Part shown: in pieces, positions 36,501-49,140 of the stretch
Numbering within the stretch: position 1 is the stretch's first letter
Layout of the letters: each line of letters starts with the position of its first letter
Source: Portulaca oleracea
Taxonomy: Eukaryota > Streptophyta > Magnoliopsida > Caryophyllales > Portulacaceae
Length of the DNA stretch: 64,000 nt
Direction of reading: 5' to 3'
NCBI GenBank assembly: GCA_029582165.1
Contig: CM055869.1
Coordinates: 8,092,425 to 8,156,424, forward strand
The notes under the pieces: generated by a model
Seen by the model: the letters and a program-made list of their open reading frames with translations, nothing else
Told to the model about the DNA's origin: nothing
The model's database searches: none
Position numbers and translations under genes: made by a program

Positions 36501-36615
36501 TAACCCAAGTCCTCCTATCAAACCTACATCTTTAAAAAATCAATCATCAACCTTCAAGCCATATCCCAACCCTCAAAACAAACCATTCATAAATTCCAAC
36601 TCCACAAAATTAAAT

Positions 36616-37902
36616 ATGGCCTCTCTTCAAACCCCAACCCCAACCTTTAACTACCTCCCAAATTTGAGGCAACCCATATTTGATGGGGAGAATTATCAAA
36701 TGCGGAGTATTCAAATGAAAACATTCTTTATGGCACAAGGATTATGGGATTTGGTAGAAAAAGATTATGATAAACCACCTAAAAAGGAGGAGAAGGATGC
36801 AAAAGAAAAGAAGGATGGACAAGAAAAGCCAGATAAAGAGAAGAAAAACCATTATGGGATGAAAGTAAGAAGACACAATATCAAGAGAATTACAAGAAGG
36901 ATATTACGGCCCTTCATCACATCTATCAAGCAATCACTCCAACAATCTTCCCTCGAATTATGGATGCGACAGCGGCCAAGGAGGCTTGGATAATCTTGAA
37001 GGAGGCATACCATGGCACTGACAAGGTAATATCCATTAAACTTCAAACTTTGTGGAAGGATTTCAATACACTATTAATGAAGGAGGATGAAACAATTCAA
37101 GCATTCTTCGATCGTATCACTAGCATAGTAAATAAAATTAGAATATATGGAGACATGATCGAAGATAAGAAGGTGATACAAAAGGTACTAAGGAGCCTTC
37201 CACCAAAGTTTGACCATATAGTGGCTGCAATAGAAGAATCTAAAGATTTATCTATACTCTCATCGAGTTAGCAGGGTCTCTCCAAGCACATGAGGAGAGA
37301 ATGTGTAGATTCACACACCAGCCACTAGAGCAAGATTTTCAAGCTAAATTAAAATTCTCCAACCATGAGAATAAAAAGGAGAATATCCATGATAGGAAGA
37401 CACCATCCAATAACCGTGGATGAGGGAGAGGCAATTACAAGAATCAAGGAAGTCATGGAGATCAAAAATCAAGCCCATACTACAAGATATGCAAGATGAC
37501 GAATCATGATACAAAGGATTGTCGGTTCAAATGCAAAAGATGTACATGACACACACATCATGTACGAGATTGTAGAAACCGTCAACGTGTCGAGGCCAAC
37601 TTCATGGAGAAAGGCGACCCAAGTGAAAACGTATTCTACTCATGCCTGAATGCCACGTAAGAAGTACAAGACTCATGGTACGTAGATAGCGGTTGTTCCA
37701 ACCATATGACGAGAAATCGAGATTTCTTCGTGGAGCTGAATGAAGACGTAAAATCCAACATCACGCTTGGTGACGGGAGAACACGTGAAGCCGCCGGTAA
37801 AGGAACAATTGTAGTAAATGCAAAAAATGGCTCGACCAAGTATATTCAAAACGTCCTATATGTACCTGGGCTAGCTCATAATCTCCTAAGTGTGGGCCAA
37901 CT
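36616..37902 (+). pseudogene. Copia gag and protease segment, broken
   Basis: Starts with a gag N-terminus (FDGENYQMRSIQMKTF), shifts frame near 36860, and resumes at 36960 with UBN2-type gag (WIILKEAYHG; VLRSLPPKFDHIV). Two degenerate CCHC knuckles follow (about 37485-37580, one interrupted by TGA). The protease then carries YVDSGCSNHM (active site) and ends at LLSVGQL, where the nested element enters. The same frame resumes at 46016 on the other side. Confidence 0.85.
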
Positions 37903-39341
37903 TGATAAGCCACAAGTGCACGGGTGAAATTTTAGCACAAATCAAGGTCGTTCCCACATGGACTTTTCCTTTCAACGCATTGAACTAGCCTCCTAGTTGA
38001 TTGCTAAGCCGATCGGGTTTTTGTTTGAAGCAACTAACTCTATTTCTATTCACTACTCAAAGCAAACAAACAAATATTCAAACAATTTACTTGGATTTAT
38101 CGAGATAAAAAGAGGTTCAGGTGATAAAGCCTAAGTAAAGTAACGAATCAACGATATGGATTGAACACTCATTTCATTAGTTTGCACAATCAAGGTTCGA
38201 TAATTGCATAGAATACTTCGCAATGAGATTTTGTCACTAGAGCGAATTGCCAAGACAAACCAATCACCTACTTTCGTGGTTATTTTGATTTAATCAAGGT
38301 TAAATATCTAATTATCTCAAGAACCCTAATTAAAAACTTCTATGTCTAGACAATTTTTAATTAGTTTAACCTAGGTTTTCGGGATATCAAACTTCTCCTT
38401 TCGGTACTTCGTTCAACAACCTAATTACATGCAATTGGTGATCAAGCAAAAGCAATAACAATTCAATTCAAAGGCCAAATAGATTGAGACAAACTAAATT
38501 CATGACTATTCAATCCAACAAAGTCAATTCATCAAACAACTTCAAAGGTTCATCCCCCAAACTAAAAAGAACTACTCACTACTCATGTTTGCAACTACAA
38601 AGCAATTGAAATCTATTCTAGAAAGCATATAAAAATCTATGAGAGAATGAGAAATAAACCAAAGGGAAGAACAATCTTGCTATGAATCAACAATGGAGGA
38701 CTTTTGCTCCTCCACTTCAAAGTGTAATGGAATCGCTCTTCAATCTTCAATCTTCTCTCAATCTTCAATGGTGGATGGATTATGGATGATGAAGGATATG
38801 GATTAGGGTTAGGTTATGGAATGAAGGATGGTAGAATGATGATTGCCCCATATACAGCCGAAAAGACAGCATAATATAGGCAAATTCCAACTTGAAACCG
38901 CCGGAAATGAAGAGACGCAAGTGACACGGACCGCGCCAGGGGTGACACGGACCGTGCCCCTAGTGACACGGATCGTGCCCCCCTAGGCACTACCCGTGTC
39001 GCTACACTGCACAAATTTCTTCATGTTCTAGTCATAGGCACTACCCGTGCCACTGCAGACACTACCTGTGTCACTGCAGACTCAGGCCTAGGAGCTGTTT
39101 GGGCCACTGCTTGGGTGATCCAACTTCACACTTCTTGGTCCTTTATGCACACAACTTGGATCTACACTTGATTTTTGGCTCGGTTTACATCGATTCTTCA
39201 CAAATTCCCTACAAAACTCACCAAACTCCAAACCAAGCGTAATATGGAAAATTCGGGCATAAAATAATATAATCACATCAAATATTCCCCAAATTCTCAT
39301 CAAAACAACCAAGTTTTCATATATACAAGAAGCACTTATCA
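37903..39341 (-). repeat. LTR of the nested gypsy element (its 3' LTR)
   Basis: 1439 bp. Differs from the other LTR by scattered substitutions (roughly 2 % by eye) and by one extra GTGACACGG-type repeat near 38940-38980. Just outside, AATCCCCCATGC (39343-39354) is the polypurine tract when read on the minus strand. Confidence 0.92.
38915..39085. repeat. CGTGYC-rich repeat block in the LTR
   Basis: Variants of GACACGGACCGTGCCCC and GGCACTACCCGTGCCACTGC recur several times. The same block is in the other LTR (about 45600-45750) and in the internal region (about 41270-41420). Confidence 0.75.
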
Positions 39342-41765
39342 AAATCCCCCATGCTTAGCCCTTGCTTGTCCCTAAGCAAGTCAAGACTCAAAAGAAAAGG
39401 AAAAGAAAGAAAAGAAAACAAAATAAAAGAAATCGGGACAAAAAGACTCAAAGAACTCAAAGAAAAATTAAAAGACTCAAAAATAAAATAAAAACGAAAA
39501 TATTTATTTAATTACAACTCCTAAGGATGACATTGATAGAACATTCAATCAACCCAATCTAATCTATAGTACAGCCCAAGAATGAAGACAAAGCCAATTT
39601 ACACGAGTAAATGAAGGCAAATCATATAAGAATGACACTCATCATTTTCAACCAATCACCCTTATTCACCGATGAGAAAAGAATGCACATGTTAAGCATA
39701 GAACTAGGTATGATTGAGAGCAAACCTCACATGGTAAACACTCCGCTCATGCGTTTAGACATATAAAGATGTTGTTTCTCTCATTACTCTAACCAAAGCA
39801 ACAACCAACCACGTACTTGCTAAGAATCTCAACTCTCCACCGCGAAAATGCAATGCAATGCAACAATGACAATAAAGAGGACTTTCAATGGTTGTAACGG
39901 GGCTAGGGTTACAGGGTAAGAAGTGGAAAATATTTGGGATATGTGGAGCTAAAAGCCAAAGCTTGACACTATTCCGCACCAATTCAACATACTATCATTC
40001 TGACCACTTATAATCAACAAATCAACCCCACAATGAATTGGAAACTTGCCTCAAAACAAAAGAAACACAATGCTAAACACTTTTATTCTCTTTTTTTCAT
40101 TTTTCCAGAATTTTCTGATTTTTTCCTTTTTTTCTTTCACACTTTTTCTGTTTTTCTGTTTTTTTCTTTTTTTACTTCTGTTCATGATTGAAACACACTC
40201 ATATACAATACACTAGGCAAGTTCCAATTAACAACAACCTCAATGAACTCAATTGGGGAATCAAACCAATGTTTACAACTCAAACCAAACCCCAACTCAA
40301 ACCAAACCACAAAAGTAACCACAATCAACCCAACTTCATACTCAAAACATTTCAAGCAATGGCTTAAGGGTAGGAATTATGTAATTGGCCAGGGCTTATA
40401 ATGCGGGTTATCAAGAAAAGAAATGGTCAAGGCTAGAAGAGGCTAACTATGGATATTATGATATAAACAGGTGGCCAAGGCTTGCGGGTTCATTCCTAAT
40501 GCCTCTATCATCTTGTCAAAGTACAACGCATGGCAATTTCAAGGAGATGCAAAGCAAATGAAGGAGGATGCCACAATGGTGAGTCACTCATGGAAATGAG
40601 AACGATAAAAATGATCAGTCTTTTCTTTTAGGCTTATGTGGACTCACGGGTAACGCTCAACAATCAATACCCAGTTTAAAAAGATATGTAAATGCACAAT
40701 TCTCTCTAAAAATAGTGACAAAGGTAATCGGTCTCATTTTCCTAGTACAATTCTCACAATATTTATTTTCACAACTCATGCCAATTCACAGACCTTCACA
40801 AACGGGCTATACAAGATTAAATCAAGTTAAAAGAAAACCACCTCGCCTAATCCTACTCAAAACATGTCTTTTTTAATTTTTCTAATTTTCTATTTTTTTG
40901 AGATTTTTTCATTTTTTCATTTTTCAAAAACTTTACAAGACTCAAAAAGAAAATAAAAAAAACCAAAAAACTAAAACAAACTAAGAAAAAGAAGAAACTA
41001 AACTAGAGAAATAAAGATAATCAAACCAAATCAAAACAAAAAAAGACTCAAAACAAGTAAAAATCAAAATAAAAAGACTCAAAACACACATATACACAAA
41101 GATGGATAAGAAAACCCCCCCCCCCCCCGTGCTTGAACCTAGCATTGTTCGCAATGCAAAACATAACACTAGAAACAAATGAGGGATGGAGAAGGAAACC
41201 ACATAGATGAATCAAGGAGGAGGAGGGGAAACGCGTGAAGCAAAAAATTTGTTTGAATTTCGAATCAAGCACGGGTCGTGCCATAGGGGCACGGACCATG
41301 CCTTACTTACCTGCCAAGCTTCTGAGGTTCTGGAGAGGCACACGATCCGTGCAACAGCAGACACTAACCGTGCCTCTGCAGGCACTACCCGTGCCACTGC
41401 TGACTCTTCAGTCGCCTAGTAGGCCACGAGTTCGAACCCTACATCAACTCCCTCAATTCTCAAAAAAAATTTCTCTTGGATTTCACTCATTGTTTTACAT
41501 CAACTCTCTCCCTTTTTTTCTATTTTTTTTCTTTCTATTTTTTTTCACTTTTTTTTTCAAGATTTTCTTTAATACAAAAACAAAAGAAAAGAAACCTCTA
41601 AAAATCCTAAAAAGTTGAAAAAAATAAAATTACGAAAAATCTAAAAGTCCTAAAAATAAAAATAAAAAAGTAAAATAAAAGAAAAAAAATAAAAATAAAG
41701 CATTAAAACTTGGGTTGCCTCCCAAGAAGCGCTCGTTTAACGTCCTAAGCTAGACAAGGTACCTC
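39342..41765. other. Non-coding internal region of the nested gypsy element
   Basis: About 2.4 kb where pol would be expected, holding only A-rich and T-rich low-complexity DNA (AAAGAAAAGGAAAAG; TTTTTCTTTTTTT; a poly-C run at about 41117-41128) and a block of LTR-like CGTGCC repeats at 41270-41420. No reverse transcriptase motif was found in any frame. Confidence 0.75.
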
Positions 41766-44495
41766 TTAAACCAGTAAATAATCCATAACTCCATAGCCAA
41801 TGGCTTTAGGAGTTCCATCTTGTAAAGTACCTCCAATCATCTTCAAATTGACCCTACAGCTTGGGTCAAGCTCATCAACTCCTTCAGAAATGGAGGGATC
41901 TCCATCATCAAACATGAAAATCTCATTGAAAGCACCCTTGTCAAAAGTATAAGGCGCGTTCTTGATGATGTTAGACGGGGGCAAAACTTCTTTTATCCCC
42001 ACCCTTGCATCGCCAAGTTCATGGCCTTTATCAATAAATAAACCACAAGGATTTTCAACAAAATTGTCACAAGATTTCTCAAGGCTTTCACCTTCAACAC
42101 CACGCACACAATCATCATGTGTCTCACAAACCAAACCATCAACATGCTTATCCTTTTCACGTAGCACATCAACACCAAAACAAGGGGAAACTTCCCGTGG
42201 CAAAACATCACGGAATAAGTCAAATTCTAGTTCATGTTCCCCTATCCTAAACTTCATCTTCCCAAATTGTACATCAATGACACACCCTACGGTATCAAGA
42301 AAAGGTCTCCCCAAAATGATTTGGGTACGGGGATCTTCGGGCATATCAAGGATGACAAAATCAATCGGCACATAGCAATCACCCACCTTAAGGGGAAAGT
42401 CCTCCAAAATACCCCTAGGGTACTTGATGGAACGATTCGCCATTTGCAATGACATGGTAGTTGGTCTCAACTCTCCTAGGTTCAATCGTTCATACAAAAA
42501 ATAGGGCATTAAGCTTACACTAGAACCCACATCACACAAAGCTCGGTCAACGATTAAACTACCTAGGCCACATGGGATATTAAAGCTTCCCGGGTCCTTA
42601 AGCTTAGGAGTAAGCTTGTTAAGAACCACGGAACTACACTCTTCAGTCAATGCAACTTCCTCAATTTCATCAATTTTCCTCTTTTTAGATAGGATTTCTT
42701 TCAAAAACTTTGCATACAAAGGCATTTGAGATAAAACATCCAAAAACGACACATTCACATTCAATTGCTTTAACATATTAAAGAACTTGCCGAATTTTGC
42801 ATCTAATTTAGCCTTAGTATATCGTTGAGGAAAAGGTAACGGTGGTTTGTAAACTCTAGAGGGAGATGAAGGTCGGGTTTCGGTGTTCTCTTTTGAAGGC
42901 TCACTCTCAAGGTCTTTCTCTCTCTCACTCCCATCATCTTTCTCACTAGGCTTCTCAACCTTTTCCTCAACCTCAACCCCCCCATGCTTAGCATTTGGCA
43001 TGCTAGGTCCTTCATATTGTGTCCCACTCCTCAAAATAATGGCATTGCATTGGGCATTAGGGTTGGGAATGGGCTATCTGGGAAGTGATCCCGGAGGAGG
43101 GGTGGAGGTACTAGCTTGAATAGCAATTTGGTTCTCAAGAATTCGATTGTGGGTGCTCATAAGGTCAACTTTCGTAGCTAAGGCCTTAATCACCTCATCT
43201 TGTCTCTGTTGATGCTCGAGTTGCCGTTGTTGGTGTTGTTGTTGAGACAACATTAAAGCTTGTATCATGGCCTCTAGGTCAGGCTTTTGGGGAGCTTGAG
43301 GTGGAGGTGCTTGGGTTTGTCTTTGCCCTTGGGGTGGACCCATTTGGTTATTGTTCCGGTAAGAAAAGTTCGGGCGGAACCTAAGACCGGGATTATAAGT
43401 ATTGGAAAAAGGGTCTAAGTTTTGCCTATTAGAAGGGTTACCAACGTAGTTAACCACTTTGGTCGATTCATTACTAACCAACCCACTAGGACAATTCAAG
43501 GTCTCATGCTCATATGATTGACACGACGCACATGGTTGGGGAGGGGGAGCATTCACATTCAGCATATCCATCTTCTTAGTCATGGCATCCAATTTAGCAT
43601 TCAACATAGAAATAGCATCAACATCATACTTACCTCCCGTCCTCTTGGAATGGGGCTTTGACCACTGGTAGCTATTGATTGTCATTTCCTCAATCAAAGT
43701 CTGAAGTTCCGCCACTGTTTTGGACATGATGTTGCCTCCCGCCGCCGCCAAGATGTTGGCCCTCAAGTTGTCATCCACCCCATTGTAGAAAGCTTGTATC
43801 GGGACCCATGGTTCGAAACCATGGTGGGGGCATTGACGTAAGAGGTCCTTGAACCTCTCCCATGCTTCATAGAGGGACTAATCCGGCTCTTGGACAAATG
43901 TTGAAATTTGATTCCGGAGGCTCGTCAACTTGCTAGGAGGAAAGTACTTCGTCAAGAATATGCTAGCAAGTTGGTCAAAAGTGGTGATGGCGGAGCTTGA
44001 TGGAAGAGAGTCCAACAACTCCCACGCCTTCCCTTCAAGTGAGAAGGGAAACAATCGCAGCTTGATTGCATCGGGCGTTGCACCATTTGCCTTAAAAGTC
44101 TCACATGCTTGGTTGAGAAGGCGAAGGTGCCGGTTGGGATCTTCATTGGGAAGGCCATGGAATGGGTTAGCCTTCACCAAATTGATGAGTGAACTCCTCA
44201 TCTCGAAATCATTAGCGGCCACATTTGGAGGATTTATGGCGGAGGGTTGATTTGTGACGTTGGGCATCACATAAGAGCCAAGCGTGACTCTAGGCTCGCC
44301 GCCTCCACCGCCACCGCCACCAGACAAGGCGTTCTTTCGCTTGGAGTTCTCTTCTTGTCTTCTCCGAGCGTGCTCTAACTTTTGCTTCTTTCGCCTGGAG
44401 CGAAAGGTTCTTTCAATTTCAGGATCAAACTCGAAGAGTGGAGCTTTTTGCATGCACGTAGAGTAAACCTGGCAAGACAAAAACAAAAACACCAA
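41766..44495 (-). pseudogene. Gag-protease reading frame of the nested gypsy element
   Basis: One continuous minus-strand frame of 910 codons interrupted only by two TAG codons (43880-43878 and 43076-43074). The N-terminal third is Athila/Tat-like gag (HGLPNEDPNRHLRLL; FPFSLEGKAWELLDSLP; FLTKYFPPSK). The middle carries a short Cys/His motif (CASCQSYEHETLNC) and a Gln-rich stretch. The C-terminal third is a retropepsin-like domain with ALCDVGSSVSLMP in place of the usual D-S/T-G, then LGRPFL. Both TAG codons sit where the frame otherwise stays conserved. Confidence 0.88.
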
Positions 44496-44569
44496 GGAAA
44501 ATCAAAATAGAAAATAAATGACTTAGGCAACCTTAGGGTATTCGTTCAATGGATGGCTAGGGACAAAGT

Positions 44570-44586
44570 CCCCGGCAACGGCGCCA
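44570..44586 (-). other. Primer-binding site of the nested element (tRNA-Asp)
   Basis: The plus strand reads CCCCGGCAACGGCGCCA, identical to the 3' end of plant tRNA-Asp including CCA, so the minus strand is fully complementary to that primer. It lies six bases inside the LTR edge at 44593. Athila/Tat elements commonly use this site. Confidence 0.92.
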
Positions 44587-44592
44587 AAAACT

Positions 44593-46015
44593 TGATAGGC
44601 CGCAAGTGCACGGGTGAAATTGTAGCACGAATCAAGGTCGTTCCCACATGGACTTTTCCTTTCAACGCACTGAACTAGCCTCCTAGTTGATTGCTAAGCC
44701 GATCGGGTTTTTGTTTGAAGCAACTAACTCTATTTCTATTCACTACTCAAAGCAAACAAACAAATATTCACACAATTTACTTGGATTTATCGAGATAAAA
44801 AGAGGTTCAGGGGATAAAACCTAAGTCAAGTAACGAATCAACGATATGGATTGAACACTCATTTCATTAGTTTGCACAATCAAGGTTCGATAATTGCATA
44901 GAATACTTTGCAATGAGATTTTGTCACTAGAGCGAATTGCCAAGACAAATCAATCACTTACTTTTGTGGTTATTTTGATTTAATCAAGGTTAAATATCTA
45001 ATTATCTCAAGAACCCTAATTAAAAACTTCTATGTCTAGACAATTTTTAATTAGTTTAACCTAGATTTTCGGGATATCAAACTTCTCCTTTCGGTACTTC
45101 GTTCAACAACCTAATTACATGCAATTGGTGATCAAGCAAAAGCAATAACAATTCAATTCAAAGGCCAAATAGATTGAGACAAACTAAATTCATGACTATT
45201 CAATCCAACAAAGTCAATTCATCAAACAACTTCAAAGGTTCATCCCCCAAACTAAAAAGAACTACTCACTACTCATGTTTGCAACTACAAAGCAATTGAA
45301 ATTTATTCTAGAAAGCATATAAAAATCTATGAGAGAATGAGAAATAAACCAAAGGGAAGAACAATCTTGCTATGAATCAATAATGGAGGACTTTTGCTCC
45401 TCCACTTCAAAGTGTAATGGAATCGCTCTTCAATCTTCAATCTTCTCTCAATCTTCAATGGTGGATGGATTATGGATGATGAAGGATATGGATTAGGGTT
45501 AGGTTATGGTGAAGGATGGTAGAATGATGATTGCCCCATAAACAGCCGAAAAAACAGCATAATATAGGCAAATTCCAACTTGAAACCGCCAGAAATGAAG
45601 AGACGCAAGCGACACGGACCGCGCCAGGGGTGACACGGACCGTGCCCCCCTAGGCACTACCCGTGCCGCTGCACTGCACAAATTTCTTCATGTTCTGGTC
45701 ATAGGCACTACTCGTGCCACTGCAGACACTACCTGTGTCACTGCAGACTCGGGCCTAGGAGCTGTTTGGGCCACTGTTTGGGCCTTGGGTGATCCAACTT
45801 CACACTTCTTGGTCCTTTATGCACACAACTTGGATCTACACTTGATTTTTGGCTCGGTTTACATCGATTCTTCACAAATTCCCTACAAAACTCACCAAAC
45901 TCCAAACCAAGCGTAATATGGGAAATTCGGGCATAAAATAATATAATCACATCAAATATTCCCCAAATTCTCATCAAAACAACCAAGTTATCATATATAC
46001 AAGAAGCACTTATCA
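44593..46015 (-). repeat. LTR of the nested gypsy element (its 5' LTR)
   Basis: 1423 bp, next to the primer-binding site, and so the 5' LTR on the minus strand. Same borders as the copy at 37903-39341. Confidence 0.92.
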
Positions 46016-48750
46016 CAACTCCTTCAAAAAGGCTATCAAGTGAACTTTGATGACGATAGATGCATTATAATTGACGAGAAGATGCACCAAATGTTATCAT
46101 CCATCACAATGGAGCCCAACAGGATTTTCCCCTTATCAATGCCAACGAAGGAGAAGGTGGCCCTCAGCTCCATTACGGATGCCACAACCTTATGGCATCA
46201 AAGGTATGGTCATCTAAACCTTGACAGTCTTAAAGTCTTGAAGCGAAAGAACATGGTTATTGGTTTGCCAACAATAGAAAACAAAAGGAATATATGTGAG
46301 GACTGCATAATGGGAAAAAAAGCATAGATTACCATTCACTAAAACCACGTGGAAAGCTAAAGCCCCCCTACAGCTAGTCCATGCCGATATTTGGGGTCCA
46401 GCACGTAATCCCAGCCTGGGTGGCAAAAGATATTTCTTATTGTTCGTGGTGAATACACTCGCATGATGTGGGTGTACTTCCTCGAACAAAAGTCAGAAGC
46501 ATTCTCATACTTCCAACAATTCAAGGCCCTCACAGAAAAACAAAGTGGGCACAATATCAAAACATTGAGGACAGATCGTGGGAGAGAATTCCATCAGAAT
46601 GAGTTCGATGATTACTGTCGAAAACATGGCATCAAAAGGGAGCTCACAATAAGATGCACTCCACAACAAAATGGAGTTGCAGAAAGGAAGAACAGAACAA
46701 TAGTTGAAATGGCCCGCAACGTGTTGCAAAGCAAAAATGTTCCGAAGAAATTTTGGGCGGAAGCAGTAAACACAACCGTCTACATTCTCAACCGATCTCC
46801 CACAAAGGATGTTCCAAACAGAACACCATATGAAGCATGGTTCAGGAGGAAGTAAAAGGTTGATCATCTCAAAGTATTCGGCTGCATAGCATATTCACAT
46901 ATTCCGAAAGAGAATCGAGAAAAGTTTGATGGCAAAGGAGAGAAGTGCATCTTCATTGGCTATAGCGCAGAGTCGAAGGGATACCTCCTCTATAATCCAG
47001 AAACAAAAAAGGTGATTATTTCAAGAGATGTCATATTTGATGAAGCATCCCAATGGAGATTGCCAGAAGACATAGACCAAGAGTCAGCACATGAAGACCA
47101 TCACATTCAAGAAATCAGAGAAGGAAGACCCAATGACAACAATCCATGTTTAACTCCATCTCCTCATGGAGCTAGCGCACCACCTCGTACTATGGAGTCA
47201 AGCGACTCTCCACAGCCAACTCGGAGGTCTCAATGAGAAAGACGTCCACCTGCTTATCTACAAGATTACGAGTGTGGTCAAGTAATTACAACATTCTTCG
47301 CCAGCGAGCCAACAACATTTTAAGAAGCATCACAAGATGAGAAATGGATCGAGGCTATGGACCAGGAAATCAAAATGATCGAGAAAAATGACACATGACA
47401 ATTAGTGGAGAAGCCACAAGCTAAAGAAGTCATTGGGCTCAAGTGGGTCTACAAGATCAAATACAATGAGGATGGCTCTTTCCATAAGTACAAGGCTCGA
47501 TTGGTTACCAAAAGGTACTCATAGCGACCGGGAATCGACTTCAACGAAACATTTGCTCCAGTAGTACGCATGGAGACAATAAGAACTGTACTTGCCATTG
47601 CAGCACAACTAAAACCACAAGTATTTCAGCTAGATGTCAGGTCAGCATTTCTAAATGGTGAGCTTGAAGAAGAGATATATGTGGAGCAACCCCAAGGGTA
47701 CGTGATTGAAGGAGAAGAAAACAAAATATATCGGCTAAAGAAAGCACTCTACGGTCTCAAACAAGCACCGTGGGCTTGGAATAGTAAAATCGATGGGTAT
47801 CTCCTTCACAGCGGATTCAAAAAGAGTCCAAGCGAGTCATCCCTATACATCATGACCCAAGGGAAGGATCTTATAATTTTGTGCCTCTATGTTGATGATC
47901 TTATATACATAGGCACAAATCAAAGAATGATCCAAGATTTCAAAAAGGACATGATGGCGGAATTCGAGATGACGCATTTGGGCCTAATGAAGTACTTTCT
48001 CGGGATACAAGTGAAGCAAAGGCCATGTGAGATCTTCATCTCTCAAGAAAAATATATTGAAGATCTGCTTAAAAAGTTGAATATGCTGGATTGTAAGCCA
48101 ATATCAACTCCTATGACCACAAATGAGAAACTCTCCAAAAATGATGTCAAGGAAAGGGTGGATGGATCACTCTATAGAAGTCTGGTTGGCTCATTAATAT
48201 ATCTACCAAACACTCGACCAGATATTGTTCACGCGGTGAGCATCATCTCCCGATTCATGAGTGAGCCAAGTAAAGTTCACTTCATAGCAGCTAAAAGAAT
48301 TTTGAGATACACTAAAGGAACAAAGAGCTATGGTATTCTATACAATACAGAGAAAGACCCCAAACTCACGGGGTACACAGATAGTGATTGGGCTGGGTGC
48401 ATCGACGATAGAAAAAGCACAAGTGGATATTTATTCCAACTTGCCTCCAAGGCTATCTCCTGGACATCAAAGAAGCATACTACAAGATCTACAACAAGGA
48501 GGTGAAGGACCAACAACACTTTTCTGCGACGACATGTCCACAATAGCAATGACGAAGAATCCAGTCTTCCACATTCGCACGAAGCAAATTGAGATAAGGC
48601 CACTTCATTCGCGAACTTGTAGACAAAGGCGAAATCAAGCTGCAGTTTTGCAGAACGGATGAACAACGAGCGGACATATTCACAAAGGCGCTTCCAAGCG
48701 AGAAGTTCAATTACTTCCGGGAACAGATCGGAGTTCAAGATTTTTCTAGA
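46016..48750 (+). pseudogene. Copia integrase, reverse transcriptase and RNase H, broken
   Basis: After the nested element the copia frame resumes. A GAG-pre-integrase zinc region (LWHQRYGHLNLDSL; CEDCIMGK) is followed by an integrase core with LRTDRGREF and CTPQQNGVAERKNR (46463-46855), reverse transcriptase with FQLDVRSAFLNG and LCLYVDDLIYIG (47570-48300), and RNase H (YTDSDWAGCIDDRKSTSGY, near 48375-48440). Stops or shifts occur near 46325, 46440, 46855, 47235, 47395 and 48505. Not functional. Confidence 0.9.
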
Positions 48751-48761
48751 TTAAGGGGGAG

Positions 48762-49140
48762 TGTTAAAAAAATATTGGTTAATCTAGAAAAATCTTACTA
48801 GAAGATTCTCCTAGAAAATCTAAAGATAATTTGTGATGGGATTATTGTATGGCATTCTAGAAATATCAAGATATTGTAAAAGAAAAATCTAGATAATAAT
48901 TAAGAGATATTATGGAGGAAAAAGACAAAATACTAAGGAGGTTAAGAATAGATATTTGTTATCATCTCCTCCTTAGAGCAAGTATAAATATGGGTGATAG
49001 GCACCATTTGTAATCAACATAAACAACCAAGCATTGTAACACACTTATCCCTCCACCAATAATAAAAACTCTTCCTTTCATACAATTCTTCCTTCATCTA
49101 CATAAAACATAACTCCTTCTAAACACCAAAAAACCTAACA
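48762..49140 (+). repeat. 3' LTR of the copia element
   Basis: 379 bp, directly after the purine tract. Borders TGTTAAAAAAAT and CCTAACA match the 5' LTR. Confidence 0.92.

Larger units (their letters stand above)
37903..46015 (-). mobile_element. Nested Ty3/gypsy-type element with gag-protease only (TR-GAG-like)
   Basis: Two long LTRs (37903-39341 and 44593-46015) share TGATARGCCRCAAGTGCACG at one edge and AGAAGCACTTATCA at the other. The 5-bp target duplication CAACT (37898-37902 and 46016-46020) is perfect. The primer-binding site (tRNA-Asp) and all coding sequence are on the minus strand. Internal DNA encodes gag and a retroviral-type protease but no reverse transcriptase, RNase H or integrase, so it must have moved with help from a related autonomous element. 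Total length is 8113 bp. Confidence 0.93.
36100..49140 (+). mobile_element. Ty1/copia retrotransposon, split by a nested element
   Basis: LTRs at 36100-36482 and 48762-49140 start TGTTAAAAAAAT and end CCTAACA and are about 97 % alike by eye. A primer-binding site follows the left LTR and a purine tract (AAGGGGGAG, 48753-48761) precedes the right one. Without the 8.1-kb insert at 37903-46015 the element is about 4.9 kb, normal for copia. The gene order gag, protease, integrase, reverse transcriptase, RNase H marks copia. Flanks read CTTCA (36095-36099) and CTTGG (49141-49145), a decayed 5-bp target duplication. Stops and frameshifts make it inactive. Confidence 0.93.

Noticed and set aside
38814..39014. 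Short open frames within the gypsy LTRs (also at 45499-45681)
   Set aside because: They come from the CGTGYC repeat block and occur in both LTRs; no protein family resemblance.
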